From: Thermomicrobiales bacterium
GTDB lineage: Bacteria; Chloroflexota; Chloroflexia; Thermomicrobiales; UBA6265
Assembly (NCBI GenBank): GCA_020432165.1
Contig: JAGQGU010000001.1
Coordinates: 182,655-246,654, forward strand
Length of the DNA stretch: 64,000 bases
Direction of reading: 5' to 3'
Both the position numbers and the translations under genes were made by a program. Of this stretch, positions 55,336-64,000 are shown piece after piece. How positions within the stretch are numbered: position 1 is the first letter of the stretch; each line of letters starts with the position of its first letter. The notes beneath the pieces were generated by a model that saw only the letters and a list, made by a program, of their open reading frames with translations, made no database searches and was not told where the DNA came from.

Positions 55336-55340
55336 TCGCG

Positions 55341-57536
55341 CTACAAGTACTCTTGTCCGTCCAACTCCGTGCTGGGGAGGAAGATCATCACCGTCCGTGA
55401 GGGAACCGGAATGGTATCTCCGGCCTTCGCCTTGAGCGATACCCGGCCATCGTCACTGTCTGTGCTAAGCAAAGCTACCCAGTGACTCAGTTCCTCTCCG
55501 CGCTCGACGAGTGGCAGTGTGAACTCCGTCTCCTCTTCACCGGCGTGAAAAATAAGCAGGACAGAGGCTGGTTCGATAGGATCGCCATCGTCATCGATCT
55601 CATGAATGGCCCCGCCATCCAGACGCATGCCGAGTGTGCGTAGCTCCGGATTCGTCCAGTCACCGACCGTCATTTCATATCCATCCGGATGCAGCCAGGT
55701 AACATCCTTCATGTCTCCCTGTGCCTGCGGCATCCCCTGGAAGAAATAGCGACGTCGTAATGCTGGATTGTCCTTACGGATATCGATTGCGAGCTGCGTG
55801 AAGGCGATCAGCTCCTTGTCCGCATCGGTCAGATTCCAGTCATACCAACTGATGGCATTGTCCTGGGCATAAGCGTTGTTATTGCCCTGCTGAGTGCGGC
55901 CGAGCTCATCGCCGCCGCAGATCATGGGCGTGCCCTGGCTAAAGAGCAGGGTTGCCAGCATGTTCCGCTTCTGGCGTTCGCGCAGTGCCAGGATCTTCGG
56001 ATCATCGGTTACGCCTTCAACACCGTAATTGGCGCCGATATTGTGATTGTGACCATCCTGATTACCCTCGCCATTGGCATCATTATGCTTTTGGGTATAG
56101 CTGACCAGATCGTTCAGGCTAAAGCCATCGTGGGCCGCGATGAAGTTCAGACTGGCCATTGGTTTGCGGCCGCTGAGCTGGAAGATATCGCTGGATCCCG
56201 TGAGTCGATAACCCATCGCGGGCAGGATCGGGCGCGAGGTCTGCCAAAAGGTGCGGACATCGTCTCGATATTTGTCGTTCCACTCGGCCCAGATAACCGG
56301 GAAGTTGCCCAGTTGATAACCACCCGGACCGGTGTCCCATGGTTCGGCGATGAGCTTCACATCACTCAGTACCGGATCGCAATAGATAGCATCGAAGAAA
56401 CCGCCGTGGCGATCAAAATCCGGATACTCACGCCCGAGAGTCACCGCGAGATCGAAGCGGAAGCCATCCACGTGCATCTCTTGCACCCAGTAGCGCAGCG
56501 AATCCAGCACCAGCCGCATAACCTGCGGATGCCCGACATTCACCGTGTTACCAGTTCCCGTGAAGTTCTCGTTCTGGCGTAGGTTGTTCGGATCGAGCTT
56601 GTAATAGGTGCGGTTATCCAGACCGCGGAAGGAGAGCACTGGCCCCTTCTCACTTCCCTCACACGTATGATTGAAGACCACATCCAGAATCACTTCCAGA
56701 CCGGCCTCGTGAAGCGCCTTCACCATGTCGCGGAACTCGTTGATCTCTGCCCCGGGTGTTTTGTTCGCGGCGTAGCGGGCAGCTGGTGCAAAGTAACCAA
56801 GCGTGCTGTAGCCCCAGTAATTCACCTTGCCCTGATCGGTGAGGAATTCATCGTTAACAAACGCGTGTACCGGGAGAAGTTCAACTGCGCTGACACCGAG
56901 ACTCTTGAGGTACTCGATGGCTTTTGGGTGCGCCAGGCCGGCATAGGTCCCACGCAACTCCGCCGGGATATCCGGATTCTGCTCCGTGAATCCCTTGACG
57001 TGGATCTCGTAAATGATCGTTTCATCCCATGGGATATTCAGTTGCTTGTCATCGCCCCAGTCATAACCATCCGCCACGATCATGCCCTTGGGCACGAAGG
57101 CGTCGTTCGGCAGATCGCTCATCACCAGATCATTGCCGGGCGTATGGGCGAATGAGGCATCGCCCCAAACGGGTTCTCCAACAACAGCTCTGGCATAAGG
57201 ATCAAGAAGGAGCTTGTTCTCGTTGAAGCGCAGCCCGTTCTGCGGATCCCACGCGCCATGCGCGCGGAGTCCGTACTTCGTGCCTTCACCCACACCGGGA
57301 ATGAATCCGTGAAAGACACGTTCGGTGCGCTCCGGCAGGGTGAAGACCTGGGTTGGTTTCTCGTCGTCCTCGGCGAAGAGACAGATATCAATCTGGGTGG
57401 CATTTGCGGAATACACCGCGAAGTTGGTGCCGCCATCGACGATGGTGGCACCAAGAGGTCGCGCGCTTCCGGGACGAATCTTCTGCGTCTCGTTGCCTAC
57501 GGAAATCGTCTGTGCCTGCGGCTCAGTGGTAATCAT
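55341..57536 (-). CDS. glgX: Glycogen debranching enzyme GlgX
   Basis: This 731-residue GH13 isoamylase-type enzyme removes alpha-1,6 branches from glycogen. An N-terminal carbohydrate-binding module (about 25-130) has GATIVDGGTNFAVYSANA. The barrel follows with VVFNHTCEG, the nucleophile region VDGFRFDLAVTLG, the acid/base Glu in LIAEPWDTG, and ISWYDWNLTD. The start at 57536 has only a weak ribosome site, so a nearby alternative is possible. It is divergent from glgE, with three small genes on its own strand in between. Confidence 0.95.
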   Translation of the reverse strand: MITTEPQAQTISVGNETQKIRPGSARPLGATIVDGGTNFAVYSANATQIDICLFAEDDEKPTQVFTLPERTERVFHGFIPGVGEGTKYGLRAHGAWDPQNGLRFNENKLLLDPYARAVVGEPVWGDASFAHTPGNDLVMSDLPNDAFVPKGMIVADGYDWGDDKQLNIPWDETIIYEIHVKGFTEQNPDIPAELRGTYAGLAHPKAIEYLKSLGVSAVELLPVHAFVNDEFLTDQGKVNYWGYSTLGYFAPAARYAANKTPGAEINEFRDMVKALHEAGLEVILDVVFNHTCEGSEKGPVLSFRGLDNRTYYKLDPNNLRQNENFTGTGNTVNVGHPQVMRLVLDSLRYWVQEMHVDGFRFDLAVTLGREYPDFDRHGGFFDAIYCDPVLSDVKLIAEPWDTGPGGYQLGNFPVIWAEWNDKYRDDVRTFWQTSRPILPAMGYRLTGSSDIFQLSGRKPMASLNFIAAHDGFSLNDLVSYTQKHNDANGEGNQDGHNHNIGANYGVEGVTDDPKILALRERQKRNMLATLLFSQGTPMICGGDELGRTQQGNNNAYAQDNAISWYDWNLTDADKELIAFTQLAIDIRKDNPALRRRYFFQGMPQAQGDMKDVTWLHPDGYEMTVGDWTNPELRTLGMRLDGGAIHEIDDDGDPIEPASVLLIFHAGEEETEFTLPLVERGEELSHWVALLSTDSDDGRVSLKAKAGDTIPVPSRTVMIFLPSTELDGQEYL

Positions 57537-57556
57537 CGCTTTGCGTCGACCTCGAC

Positions 57557-57727
57557 CTATGCCGGGGCAGATTCGCTGTCCAGCAATGTCACCTGGATCA
57601 GCTCATAGGAATCACCATCGCCGGTGATCTGCTGCTGCGCGATCTCAGCTGCGGCTGCGGCAGTTTCAGCTTCTACCTCAAGGGTGCCTTCTTCGCCATT
57701 GAGCAAATATCGTACTTCGTAGTTCAT
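57557..57727 (-). CDS. Small hypothetical protein (56 aa) before glgX
   Basis: Not recognised. The 56-residue protein starts MNYEVRYLLNGEEG and continues with an Ala-rich amphipathic helix (TAAAAAEIAQQQI) and a final beta-like strand SYELIQVTLLDSE. The beta-alpha-beta order with a short repeat resembles many tiny domain proteins. The ATG at 57727 is preferred over an in-frame earlier ATG because GGAAG lies upstream. It is followed after 20 bases by glgX. A regulatory role is possible but unsupported. Confidence 0.55.
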   Translation of the reverse strand: MNYEVRYLLNGEEGTLEVEAETAAAAAEIAQQQITGDGDSYELIQVTLLDSESAPA

Positions 57728-57747
57728 TGTTGCTTCCAATCTTTCCA

Positions 57748-58260
57748 TCAACTTCCCGCCAGCGATTCAAGGTCGTGTTGGGAGGCGGTGAACTCATCTG
57801 CCGCTGCGCCAAACTCTGTTACCAGATCACTCATTCCTGAGAAGTTGAATGTGCGTAGCGCTGTCCGCGCTGCATCAAAGGCGGAGGTTACAGTGTCCGA
57901 TGCCGCCAAAATGCGTGCATGTACATCAGCGAAGCGATTCGGTACACCGTGATCTTCGCCATAGGCACGGATTTCGCCAGTAAGGGTCTCTATCACCGTG
58001 CCAGCGCGCGTCAGCGCCAGAATATCTCGACTCTTGCCTTCTACCATCTCACGAGTGGCAGAAACTTCCTCGACCAGTGCATCCAGGCGAGGGGCAACGT
58101 ACTCATAGTACGCCTGCTCGTCAACTGTTAAGCCCGTTCCGCTTGCATCCACAGGCTGCAGATCAACATGCTGGTACGCCATATTCGCCGTGATCAGGCC
58201 CCCAATGAGCAGCATGGCGAGGAGGATAAGAGCAACTGGCGAGCGGAAGAATCGGGTCAT
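57748..58260 (-). CDS. Hypothetical membrane-anchored protein (170 aa)
   Basis: Not recognised. A hydrophobic N-terminal segment (residues about 8-27, FRSPVALILLAMLLIGGLI) anchors it, and the remaining 140 residues are mostly helical and acidic. The pattern of short helices with many Ala, Glu and Thr suggests a coiled or bundle domain outside the membrane. The ATG at 58260 follows GGAGTGA; the frame continues upstream to 58350 without a ribosome site. It precedes the small gene and glgX on the same strand, so it may belong to the same transcript. Confidence 0.65.
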   Translation of the reverse strand: MTRFFRSPVALILLAMLLIGGLITANMAYQHVDLQPVDASGTGLTVDEQAYYEYVAPRLDALVEEVSATREMVEGKSRDILALTRAGTVIETLTGEIRAYGEDHGVPNRFADVHARILAASDTVTSAFDAARTALRTFNFSGMSDLVTEFGAAADEFTASQHDLESLAGS

Positions 58261-58353
58261 TATAGCAATCACTCCGTATGGGCATTGTGGGATGTTGATC
58301 AGGTGTACGATCACATCCCGAATGCAATTGTACTCGTAGAGATCAACCACTTC

Positions 58354-58382
58354 TTGCGATAATCAGCATAGCGATGTTAGAT
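58354..58382 (+). promoter_or_regulatory. Promoter candidate for glgE
   Basis: TTGCGA (58354-58359) is followed after 17 bases by TTAGAT (58377-58382). A start near 58389 gives a short leader before the glgE ATG at 58406. Confidence 0.5.
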
Positions 58383-58405
58383 ATTGCCGCCACAGGCGGG
58401 TACGC

Positions 58406-60418
58406 ATGAACGAGGAATCCATGAATCTCGATCTCCAGTCCTATGCCGAAGCTCCGAGTGGCGTGCTTATAGAGAACGTCCAACCAACGGTTGACTGTGG
58501 CCGCTACGCGCTCAAGCGCGAAGTGGGCGATACGGTCGATGTCACCGCCGATATCTTTCGCGAGGGGCATGACCTTATCGCTGCGGTGATCCAGTACCGG
58601 CAGCGAGGTCAGTGCGAATGGAGCGAAGCTCCGCTGGTACTGGTGGATAACGATGGTTGGGCGGGATCATTCACCGTCGATATCGTCGGCGCTGCCGAAT
58701 ATCGCATCTTGGCTTGGCCAGATCATTTTGAGAGCTGGCGACATGAACTCGAGAAAAAGGTCGATGCTGGTCTGGACGTCTCCAGTGAACTGCTTGAAGG
58801 GCGTAACTTCGTCGAGGAGAGCTTTGCCCGTGCCAGCGATGAGGATCGCGAATGGATGCAAAGCATTCTCGATGCCGCCGAGACTGCAGTCGCTCAGACG
58901 ACCGCTGCCGAAATTATGCTGCAGGATGATCTCGCTTCTTTGATGTACCGCAGCGCTGCTCGCGATCACGCCGCGATTGCCGGACCGTATCCGATCTATG
59001 TCGATCGGGTGCGGGCGCGCTTCGCGGCCTGGTACAGCATGTTTCCCCGGAGCGCAGGTTCAGTCGAAGGCCAGAGTGGCACCTTCAAGGATGTAGAGAA
59101 GCAACTTCCACGCATTCAGGGAATGGGCTTCAATGTCCTGTACTTCACGCCGATTCACCCTATCAGCGAGCAAAAGCGTAAGGGCCGCAACAACAGCCTT
59201 GTCAGCGAACCAGGCGATCCGGGGGTGCCGTACGCCATTGGTAACAAACACGGTGGCCACGATGCGATTCACCCGGATCTGGGAACCTGGGACGATTTCG
59301 ATGAGCTTGTCGCCAGAGCTGCCGAGCATGGTATGGAGATCGCCATGGATCTGGCGGTGCAAGGCTCACCGGAGCATCCCTGGCTGACCGAACATCCGGA
59401 GTGGTTCTTTATTCGACCTGACGGCACGATTAAGTACGGCGAGAATCCTCCAAAAAAATACGAGGATATGTATCCCGTCAATTTCAACCAGGCACACTGG
59501 CGGGAGTTGTATGAGGAGATCTATCGCATTCTCATGGTCTGGGTTGGGCATGGTGTTAAAACGATTCGCGTCGACAATCCCCACACCAAACCGACCTCCT
59601 TCTGGGAGTGGCTGATCGCCAAGGTTCATGAAACCGATCCGGATGTGATCTTCTTGAGCGAAGCCTTCACCAAACCCAAGGTGATGAAGGCGCTGGCCAA
59701 AGCGGGATTTGCCCAGAGTTACACCTATTTCACCTGGCGCAACTACAAGCACGAGATTGTTGAGTACGCGGAAGAACTGACACAGACCGAGATGAAAGAC
59801 TTCTTCCGGGGCAATTTCTTCACGAATACGCACGATATCAATCCGAGCATTCTCCAGATCGGAGGCACGCCAGCGTTCAAGTACCGTGTCGTCCTCGCCA
59901 GCACGCTCTCCAGCGTTTATGGCATTTACAGTGGTTTTGAGCTTTGCGAAGGCACACCGGTGCCCGGCAAGGAGGAATACCTCAACTCGGAGAAATACGA
60001 GTACAAGGTGTGGGATTGGGATCGCGAAGGCAACATCACGCCCTATATCAGTCGACTTAATGCCATCCGCAATGCTCACGCTGCGCTGCAGGAATACGAT
60101 AATCTCAGCTTCTTCGAAGTGCAGAACGACAACATCCTCGGCTATGTCAAACGCACGCCAGACAATGGCGATATCGTGGTGGTGCTGTGTAATATCAATC
60201 CGTTCGAGACACACGAAGCCTGGTTCCAGCTGCCAATTGCTGACTGGGGGATTGCGCCAGATCACCAGTATCTTGCGGTCGATGAGTTGAACGACAACGC
60301 GGTTCACAGCTGGACCGGAGCGTGGCAGCATCTTCGCCTTGATCCACAGGTGAATCCCGCGATGATCCTGCACATTCGACCCTGGCAGCACGTTGAATAC
60401 GTGGATATCGTTCTGTAA
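58406..60418 (+). CDS. glgE: Alpha-1,4-glucan:maltose-1-phosphate maltosyltransferase GlgE
   Basis: This 670-residue GH13 enzyme extends alpha-1,4-glucan using maltose-1-phosphate as donor. An N-terminal beta-sandwich domain precedes a barrel with [15 protein letters not shown] and [16 protein letters not shown]. The nucleophile is D390 in RVDNPHTKP and the acid/base is E419 in [10 protein letters not shown], 29 residues apart as expected of characterised GlgE. An alternative ATG at 58421 has a better ribosome site (GAGGA) and may be the true start. TreS and maltokinase, which make the donor, follow directly. GH13 maltodextrin hydrolases are excluded by the WYSMFPRS and [10 protein letters not shown] segments. 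Confidence 0.95.
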   Translation: MNEESMNLDLQSYAEAPSGVLIENVQPTVDCGRYALKREVGDTVDVTADIFREGHDLIAAVIQYRQRGQCEWSEAPLVLVDNDGWAGSFTVDIVGAAEYRILAWPDHFESWRHELEKKVDAGLDVSSELLEGRNFVEESFARASDEDREWMQSILDAAETAVAQTTAAEIMLQDDLASLMYRSAARDHAAIAGPYPIYVDRVRARFAAWYSMFPRSAGSVEGQSGTFKDVEKQLPRIQGMGFNVLYFTPIHPISEQKRKGRNNSLVSEPGDPGVPYAIGNKHGGHDAIHPDLGTWDDFDELVARAAEHGMEIAMDLAVQGSPEHPWLTEHPEWFFIRPDGTIKYGENPPKKYEDMYPVNFNQAHWRELYEEIYRILMVWVGHGVKTIRVDNPHTKPTSFWEWLIAKVHETDPDVIFLSEAFTKPKVMKALAKAGFAQSYTYFTWRNYKHEIVEYAEELTQTEMKDFFRGNFFTNTHDINPSILQIGGTPAFKYRVVLASTLSSVYGIYSGFELCEGTPVPGKEEYLNSEKYEYKVWDWDREGNITPYISRLNAIRNAHAALQEYDNLSFFEVQNDNILGYVKRTPDNGDIVVVLCNINPFETHEAWFQLPIADWGIAPDHQYLAVDELNDNAVHSWTGAWQHLRLDPQVNPAMILHIRPWQHVEYVDIVL

Positions 60419-60552
60419 CCAAAGATGTGGCGACATCAGGCCTGGTACCCGATGGATCAGCCATGAATTGGCGGTATATTGACATCAACACAACGCCTCT
60501 GCAGCGAGCAGGGGAGGGTGCATTGCGCACGCAAGGAAAGAGGAGTCGCCAC

Positions 60553-62208
60553 ATGTTGAGCCGCGATGATATGTGGTTCAAGGACGCCGTTATCTATCAG
60601 GTGATGGTGAAGAGTTTTTTCGACTCGTCGAATGATGGCTTTGGCGACTTCGTCGGCCTCACCGAGAAGCTGGACTACATCCGTGATCTCGGTGTCGACT
60701 GCATCTGGCTCACACCTATCTACCCGAGCCCCCTGCGTGATGATGGCTACGATATCTCCGATTTCACCAGCATCTTCCCGGATTACGGCACGGTCAACGA
60801 TTTCCAGGCATTCACGGACGCTGCTCACGAGCGCGGTATCCGGGTTATTGCCGATTTGGTTATGAACCATACCAGCGATCAGCATGCCTGGTTCCAGGAA
60901 GCGCGCTCCGATCCCAACTCACCCAAACGCGACTACTATGTCTGGACAGATGATCCCTCCGAGTACGATGGTGTGCGCATCATCTTCACGGATACCGAAA
61001 CCAGCAACTGGACCTACGATAACGTCGCTGGTCAGTACTTCTGGCATCGCTTCTTCAGCCACCAGCCGGATCTGAATTACGACAATCCCGCCGTGCATGA
61101 GGAGATGTTCAACGTCACCCGCTTCTGGATGAATCTTGGCCTCGACGGCTTCCGCTGCGATGCGGTGCCGTATCTTTACGAGCGCGAAGGCACCATCTGC
61201 GAGAATCTGCCGGAGACGCACCAGTTCCTCCGCGATCTGCGCAAGATGGTCGATACCGAGTATCCGGGCGCGATCCTGCTTGCCGAGGCGAACCAGTGGC
61301 CGGCTGATGTGGTGGAGTACTTTGGCACCGATGAGGCGCCGGAGTTCCAGATGGCATTCCACTTCCCTCTGATGCCCCGCATGTACATGGCGGTGCGACA
61401 GGAGAGCCGTACACCGATCGTCGAAATTATGGCGAACACGCCGGAGATTTCCGAGAAGAATCAGTGGGCCATCTTCCTGCGTAATCACGATGAACTCACG
61501 CTGGAAATGGTGACCGACGAAGAGCGGGACTATATGTACCGGGAATACGCCAAGGATCCGCGCATGCGGATCAATGTTGGTATTCGCCGTCGCCTCGCGC
61601 CCCTGCTGGATAACGGACGTCGTCAAACTGAGTTGCTGAACTCGCTGCTGTTGAGTATGCCGGGATCCCCCGTGATCTATTACGGCGACGAGATCGGCAT
61701 GGGCGATAACATCTACCTTGGTGATCGCAACGGTGTACGCACGCCAATGCAATGGAACGGTGATCGCAATGCCGGCTTCAGCCGTGCAGATCCAGCAAAG
61801 CTCGTCTTCCCGGTTATCACCGATCCTGTGTATGGGTATCAGGGTGTCAATGTGGAGGCGCAGGAGCGCGTACCCACCAGCTTGCTGAACTGGATGAAGC
61901 GGATGCTGGCGGTACGTCGCCGACACAAGGCATTCGGTCGTGGCTCTCTCCGCTTCCTGCACCCGGAGAATCAGAAGATTCTGGTTTATCTGCGTGAGTA
62001 TCAGGACGAGATCCTGCTCTGTGCAGTCAACCTCAGTCGCTTCGTGCAGGCCGCGGAAATCGATCTTTCCGAGTTCGAGGGGTATCAGCCCGTCGAATTG
62101 ATCGGCGAGACGCGCTTCCCAACCATTGGTGAGTTGCCATATTTCATGACCTTTGGCGCTCACAACTTCTATTGGTTCCGTTTGGAGAAGCCGGTGGAAC
62201 AAGGATAA
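60553..62208 (+). CDS. treS: Trehalose synthase (maltose alpha-D-glucosyltransferase)
   Basis: This 551-residue GH13 enzyme interconverts trehalose and maltose. It begins [22 protein letters not shown] and has the catalytic set D203 in [11 protein letters not shown]245 in LLAEANQW and D313 in RNHDELTL. The segment [16 protein letters not shown] is typical of TreS. The ATG at 60553 follows GAGGAG; the frame opens earlier at 60427 but without support. In many bacteria TreS is fused to maltokinase; here they are separate, two bases apart. Maltose from trehalose is handed to the kinase. Confidence 0.96.
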   Translation: MLSRDDMWFKDAVIYQVMVKSFFDSSNDGFGDFVGLTEKLDYIRDLGVDCIWLTPIYPSPLRDDGYDISDFTSIFPDYGTVNDFQAFTDAAHERGIRVIADLVMNHTSDQHAWFQEARSDPNSPKRDYYVWTDDPSEYDGVRIIFTDTETSNWTYDNVAGQYFWHRFFSHQPDLNYDNPAVHEEMFNVTRFWMNLGLDGFRCDAVPYLYEREGTICENLPETHQFLRDLRKMVDTEYPGAILLAEANQWPADVVEYFGTDEAPEFQMAFHFPLMPRMYMAVRQESRTPIVEIMANTPEISEKNQWAIFLRNHDELTLEMVTDEERDYMYREYAKDPRMRINVGIRRRLAPLLDNGRRQTELLNSLLLSMPGSPVIYYGDEIGMGDNIYLGDRNGVRTPMQWNGDRNAGFSRADPAKLVFPVITDPVYGYQGVNVEAQERVPTSLLNWMKRMLAVRRRHKAFGRGSLRFLHPENQKILVYLREYQDEILLCAVNLSRFVQAAEIDLSEFEGYQPVELIGETRFPTIGELPYFMTFGAHNFYWFRLEKPVEQG

Positions 62209-62210
62209 GC

Positions 62211-63575
62211 ATGGAATCGCTGGCCCAACAATTTCTGGATCATCTCGAATGGCTGGTCTCACGTCGCTGGTTTGGTGACAAGGCGAGACCTGTTACCGAC
62301 CTGAGCGTTGATATCGCCGATTTCGTGATGTGCGGGAAAGTGCCAGTGATTCTGGCGATTGTCCGTTGCGAATTTGAGTGGGGTCCAGCCAGCGCCTACT
62401 TCGTGCCGATTCTCGCGACTCCGGGACCATTACCAGAGCGAGACGCCACCGCCAATCCCGCCTTCCTTGAATGGCTGGTCAGCGGCTTCGCGCACGAGCG
62501 CGAGGTTGGAGGACGATGGCGGTGGCGTCGCATTGGAGACGATTTTCCGGAGACCGAGGGACTGGACTACAGTCGGGCCAAGGCGATTGCGTCTGAGCAG
62601 AGCAATACCAGCATCGTTTTCGATAGCGCATTCATCGGCAAAGTCTTCCGTAAGGTCCAACCTGGACTAAACCCTGATCTCGAGATCGCAGAACACATCA
62701 TGCGCGGTGGTACCTTCCACCATGTGCCCGAACTCTACGGCGTGATCGAGCTCTGGCAGGACGGTGCGCGGACGGATATTTTGGCCGTTCAGCAGTTTGT
62801 GGCCAACATCGGCGATGGCTGGAGCTGGATGCTCCATGAACTCGCCCAGCCTGAACGCCGCGATGCGCTGGTGCACGATGTGGCGCTTCTTGGCACACGC
62901 ACGGCGGAAATGCACCTGGCCTTGAGCGCAGATCTCGGTGACGATGCCTTTGCTCCTGAAACGGTTGGATGTGATCAGGCTGAGGCGATCATCCAGCGCG
63001 TGATTGCCGAGATGGAAGGCTCTGTCGAGGGACTCTCCCACGTGCTTGGTCCGGAGCGGGTTGAACGACTCCACAAGGGGCTGGGCGCCATGATGGGCGA
63101 CGCCTGGAGTATGGTTGGCACGGCGCTTATCCGTGTGCATGGTGATTACCACCTGGGGCAAACCCTGCGCACACAACATGACGATTTCGCCATCATCGAT
63201 TTCGAGGGTGAACCCAGCCGTAGCATGGACGAACGGCGGCAGAAATTGCCGGCCTTGAAGGATGTTGCCGGCATGCTGCGTTCACTCGATTACGCTGCCG
63301 CCACGCTCACGCAACAGTATCCGGAGCAAAAGCAGGAATTGGCGGATTGGGTCGAAACCGCCAGCGACGCATTTGTTGCCGCCTACAGGCAGGCGATCAC
63401 AGCGACCACCGTACCGTTGGTGCCGACAGATGATGCTGCATTTGCCAGCGTGCTGAATCTCATGATCGCTGAAAAGGCGCTTTACGAGACACGGTACGAG
63501 ATGAACAACCGACCGGACTGGCTTGGTATTCCACTCGGAGCACTGCTGCGACTCGTTGGAATAGAGGAGGGCTGA
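62211..63575 (+). CDS. mak: Maltokinase (Pep2-like)
   Basis: This 454-residue aminoglycoside-phosphotransferase-fold kinase makes maltose-1-phosphate from maltose and ATP. The N-terminal cap begins LEWLVSRRWFGDKAR, a segment typical of the family. The Brenner motif is H310-G-D-Y-H in IRVHGDYHLGQTL, and the metal-binding Asp lies in AIIDFEGEPSR. The ATG at 62211 follows AAGGA, two bases past treS. The pair supplies GlgE with its donor. Confidence 0.94.
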   Translation: MESLAQQFLDHLEWLVSRRWFGDKARPVTDLSVDIADFVMCGKVPVILAIVRCEFEWGPASAYFVPILATPGPLPERDATANPAFLEWLVSGFAHEREVGGRWRWRRIGDDFPETEGLDYSRAKAIASEQSNTSIVFDSAFIGKVFRKVQPGLNPDLEIAEHIMRGGTFHHVPELYGVIELWQDGARTDILAVQQFVANIGDGWSWMLHELAQPERRDALVHDVALLGTRTAEMHLALSADLGDDAFAPETVGCDQAEAIIQRVIAEMEGSVEGLSHVLGPERVERLHKGLGAMMGDAWSMVGTALIRVHGDYHLGQTLRTQHDDFAIIDFEGEPSRSMDERRQKLPALKDVAGMLRSLDYAAATLTQQYPEQKQELADWVETASDAFVAAYRQAITATTVPLVPTDDAAFASVLNLMIAEKALYETRYEMNNRPDWLGIPLGALLRLVGIEEG

Positions 63576-64000
63576 TGGGTTCGCTTGTCCTCGATTTTCT
63601 GCTGGTCATCATCTTCCTGATGATGGTTCCCATCGGGTTTTATCGAGGTGGCCTGCGCGAACTCTGCACAGCGGCCGGACTGCTTCTCGGTATCCTTATG
63701 GCGCAGGCATGGGGTAGCGACTGGAGTAGCCTTTTTACCCGGATGTTTGGCTGGACTCCCGGTGCTGCCGAATTCTTGATGAGTGTACTCATTGTGGTGG
63801 CGATCACCGCGCTCATTGGCTACGGTGGCAGCGCCGCCTTCAGCTATCGACCAGGACCCGGCGGTCGCCTCTATGGCGCGTTTCTGGCGCTTTTCAATGC
63901 GATGATTCTGGCTGGGTACCTTATCAATCTCTATGGGGAGACGATCGTTCCGGGCGGCCAGACCAAGCCAGTCACCTCTGGCATTGTCGCCCGAACATTG
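63575..64000 (+). CDS. CvpA-like membrane protein (3' end outside window)
   Basis: The frame opens at the ATG at 63575 (overlap TGATG with mak) and is still open at the window edge after 142 codons. It has hydrophobic segments at about residues 5-24, 32-47, 63-82 and 100-118, and the early FYRGGLRELCTAAGL motif. This suits the CvpA / colicin V production family, small four-helix membrane proteins of poorly known function. Whether it belongs to the trehalose-glucan operon is only suggested by the overlap. Confidence 0.8.
   Translation, partial: MGSLVLDFLLVIIFLMMVPIGFYRGGLRELCTAAGLLLGILMAQAWGSDWSSLFTRMFGWTPGAAEFLMSVLIVVAITALIGYGGSAAFSYRPGPGGRLYGAFLALFNAMILAGYLINLYGETIVPGGQTKPVTSGIVARTL

Noticed and set aside
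59366-60436. Open frame of 356 codons antisense to glgE
   Set aside because: Shadow frame lacking a ribosome site and any known motif.
60919-62262. Open frame of 447 codons antisense to treS
   Set aside because: Shadow frame. TreS catalytic residues are all intact on the other strand.

Overview
The window reads as a continuous piece of bacterial chromosome with moderately high GC. It is densely packed: about 60 protein genes, one tRNA (Val-GAC), no rRNA, no CRISPR array and no transposase. The gene set points to Chloroflexota, most likely a relative of the Thermomicrobia. Supporting features are HspR rather than HrcA control of ClpB, a T-box in front of thrS, the GlgE alpha-glucan route, a GH57 branching enzyme, a DUF3352 protein, and exported proteins with Ala/Thr/Pro/Ser tails of the TPEASP kind. 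This assignment is inference from family content; no database was searched.

Layout. 1-6060: HAD phosphatase, two M20 peptidases, a beta-lactamase-fold serine hydrolase and an AI-2E-type permease. 6069-14608 (mostly minus): GNAT, thrS with its own promoter, T-box and terminator, a DD-carboxypeptidase, tRNA-Val, a deoxyribosyltransferase, an RNase H-like protein, an EF-G-like GTPase with an altered P-loop, and coaX. 14651-21644 (plus): S41 protease, then the phosphate regulon (response regulator, pstSCAB, phoU) behind a probable 22-bp-period Pho box. 21641-33270: a receiver protein with an M14 peptidase, a SprT-like protein with a degenerate active site, dtxR-ffh-ftsY, and an MFS/extradiol dioxygenase/radC/LLM run. 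33368-38620: mreB, an SH3 lipoprotein, malQ and the GH57 branching enzyme. A nested REP-type palindrome lies at 38671-38761. 38901-46329: MarR with a ClC channel, a solute-binding protein, an M42 peptidase, a DUF3352-excalibur protein and a 45-residue membrane peptide. 46480-55244: the hspR-clpB operon under a HAIR-like site, a lipid cluster (GDPD, CDP-alcohol transferase, acyltransferase), a YajQ protein, a two-component pair and a second MarR. 55341-64000: glgX (minus) and glgE-treS-mak (plus), then the start of a CvpA-like gene.

How the genes fit together. TreS, maltokinase and GlgE convert trehalose through maltose and maltose-1-phosphate to alpha-1,4-glucan. The GH57 enzyme can branch the product, and GlgX and MalQ can debranch and remodel it. 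Most genes sit in short operons with ATGA or TAATG overlaps. The only stretch over 300 bases without a coding sequence is 8459-8783, which holds the thrS T-box leader and promoter.
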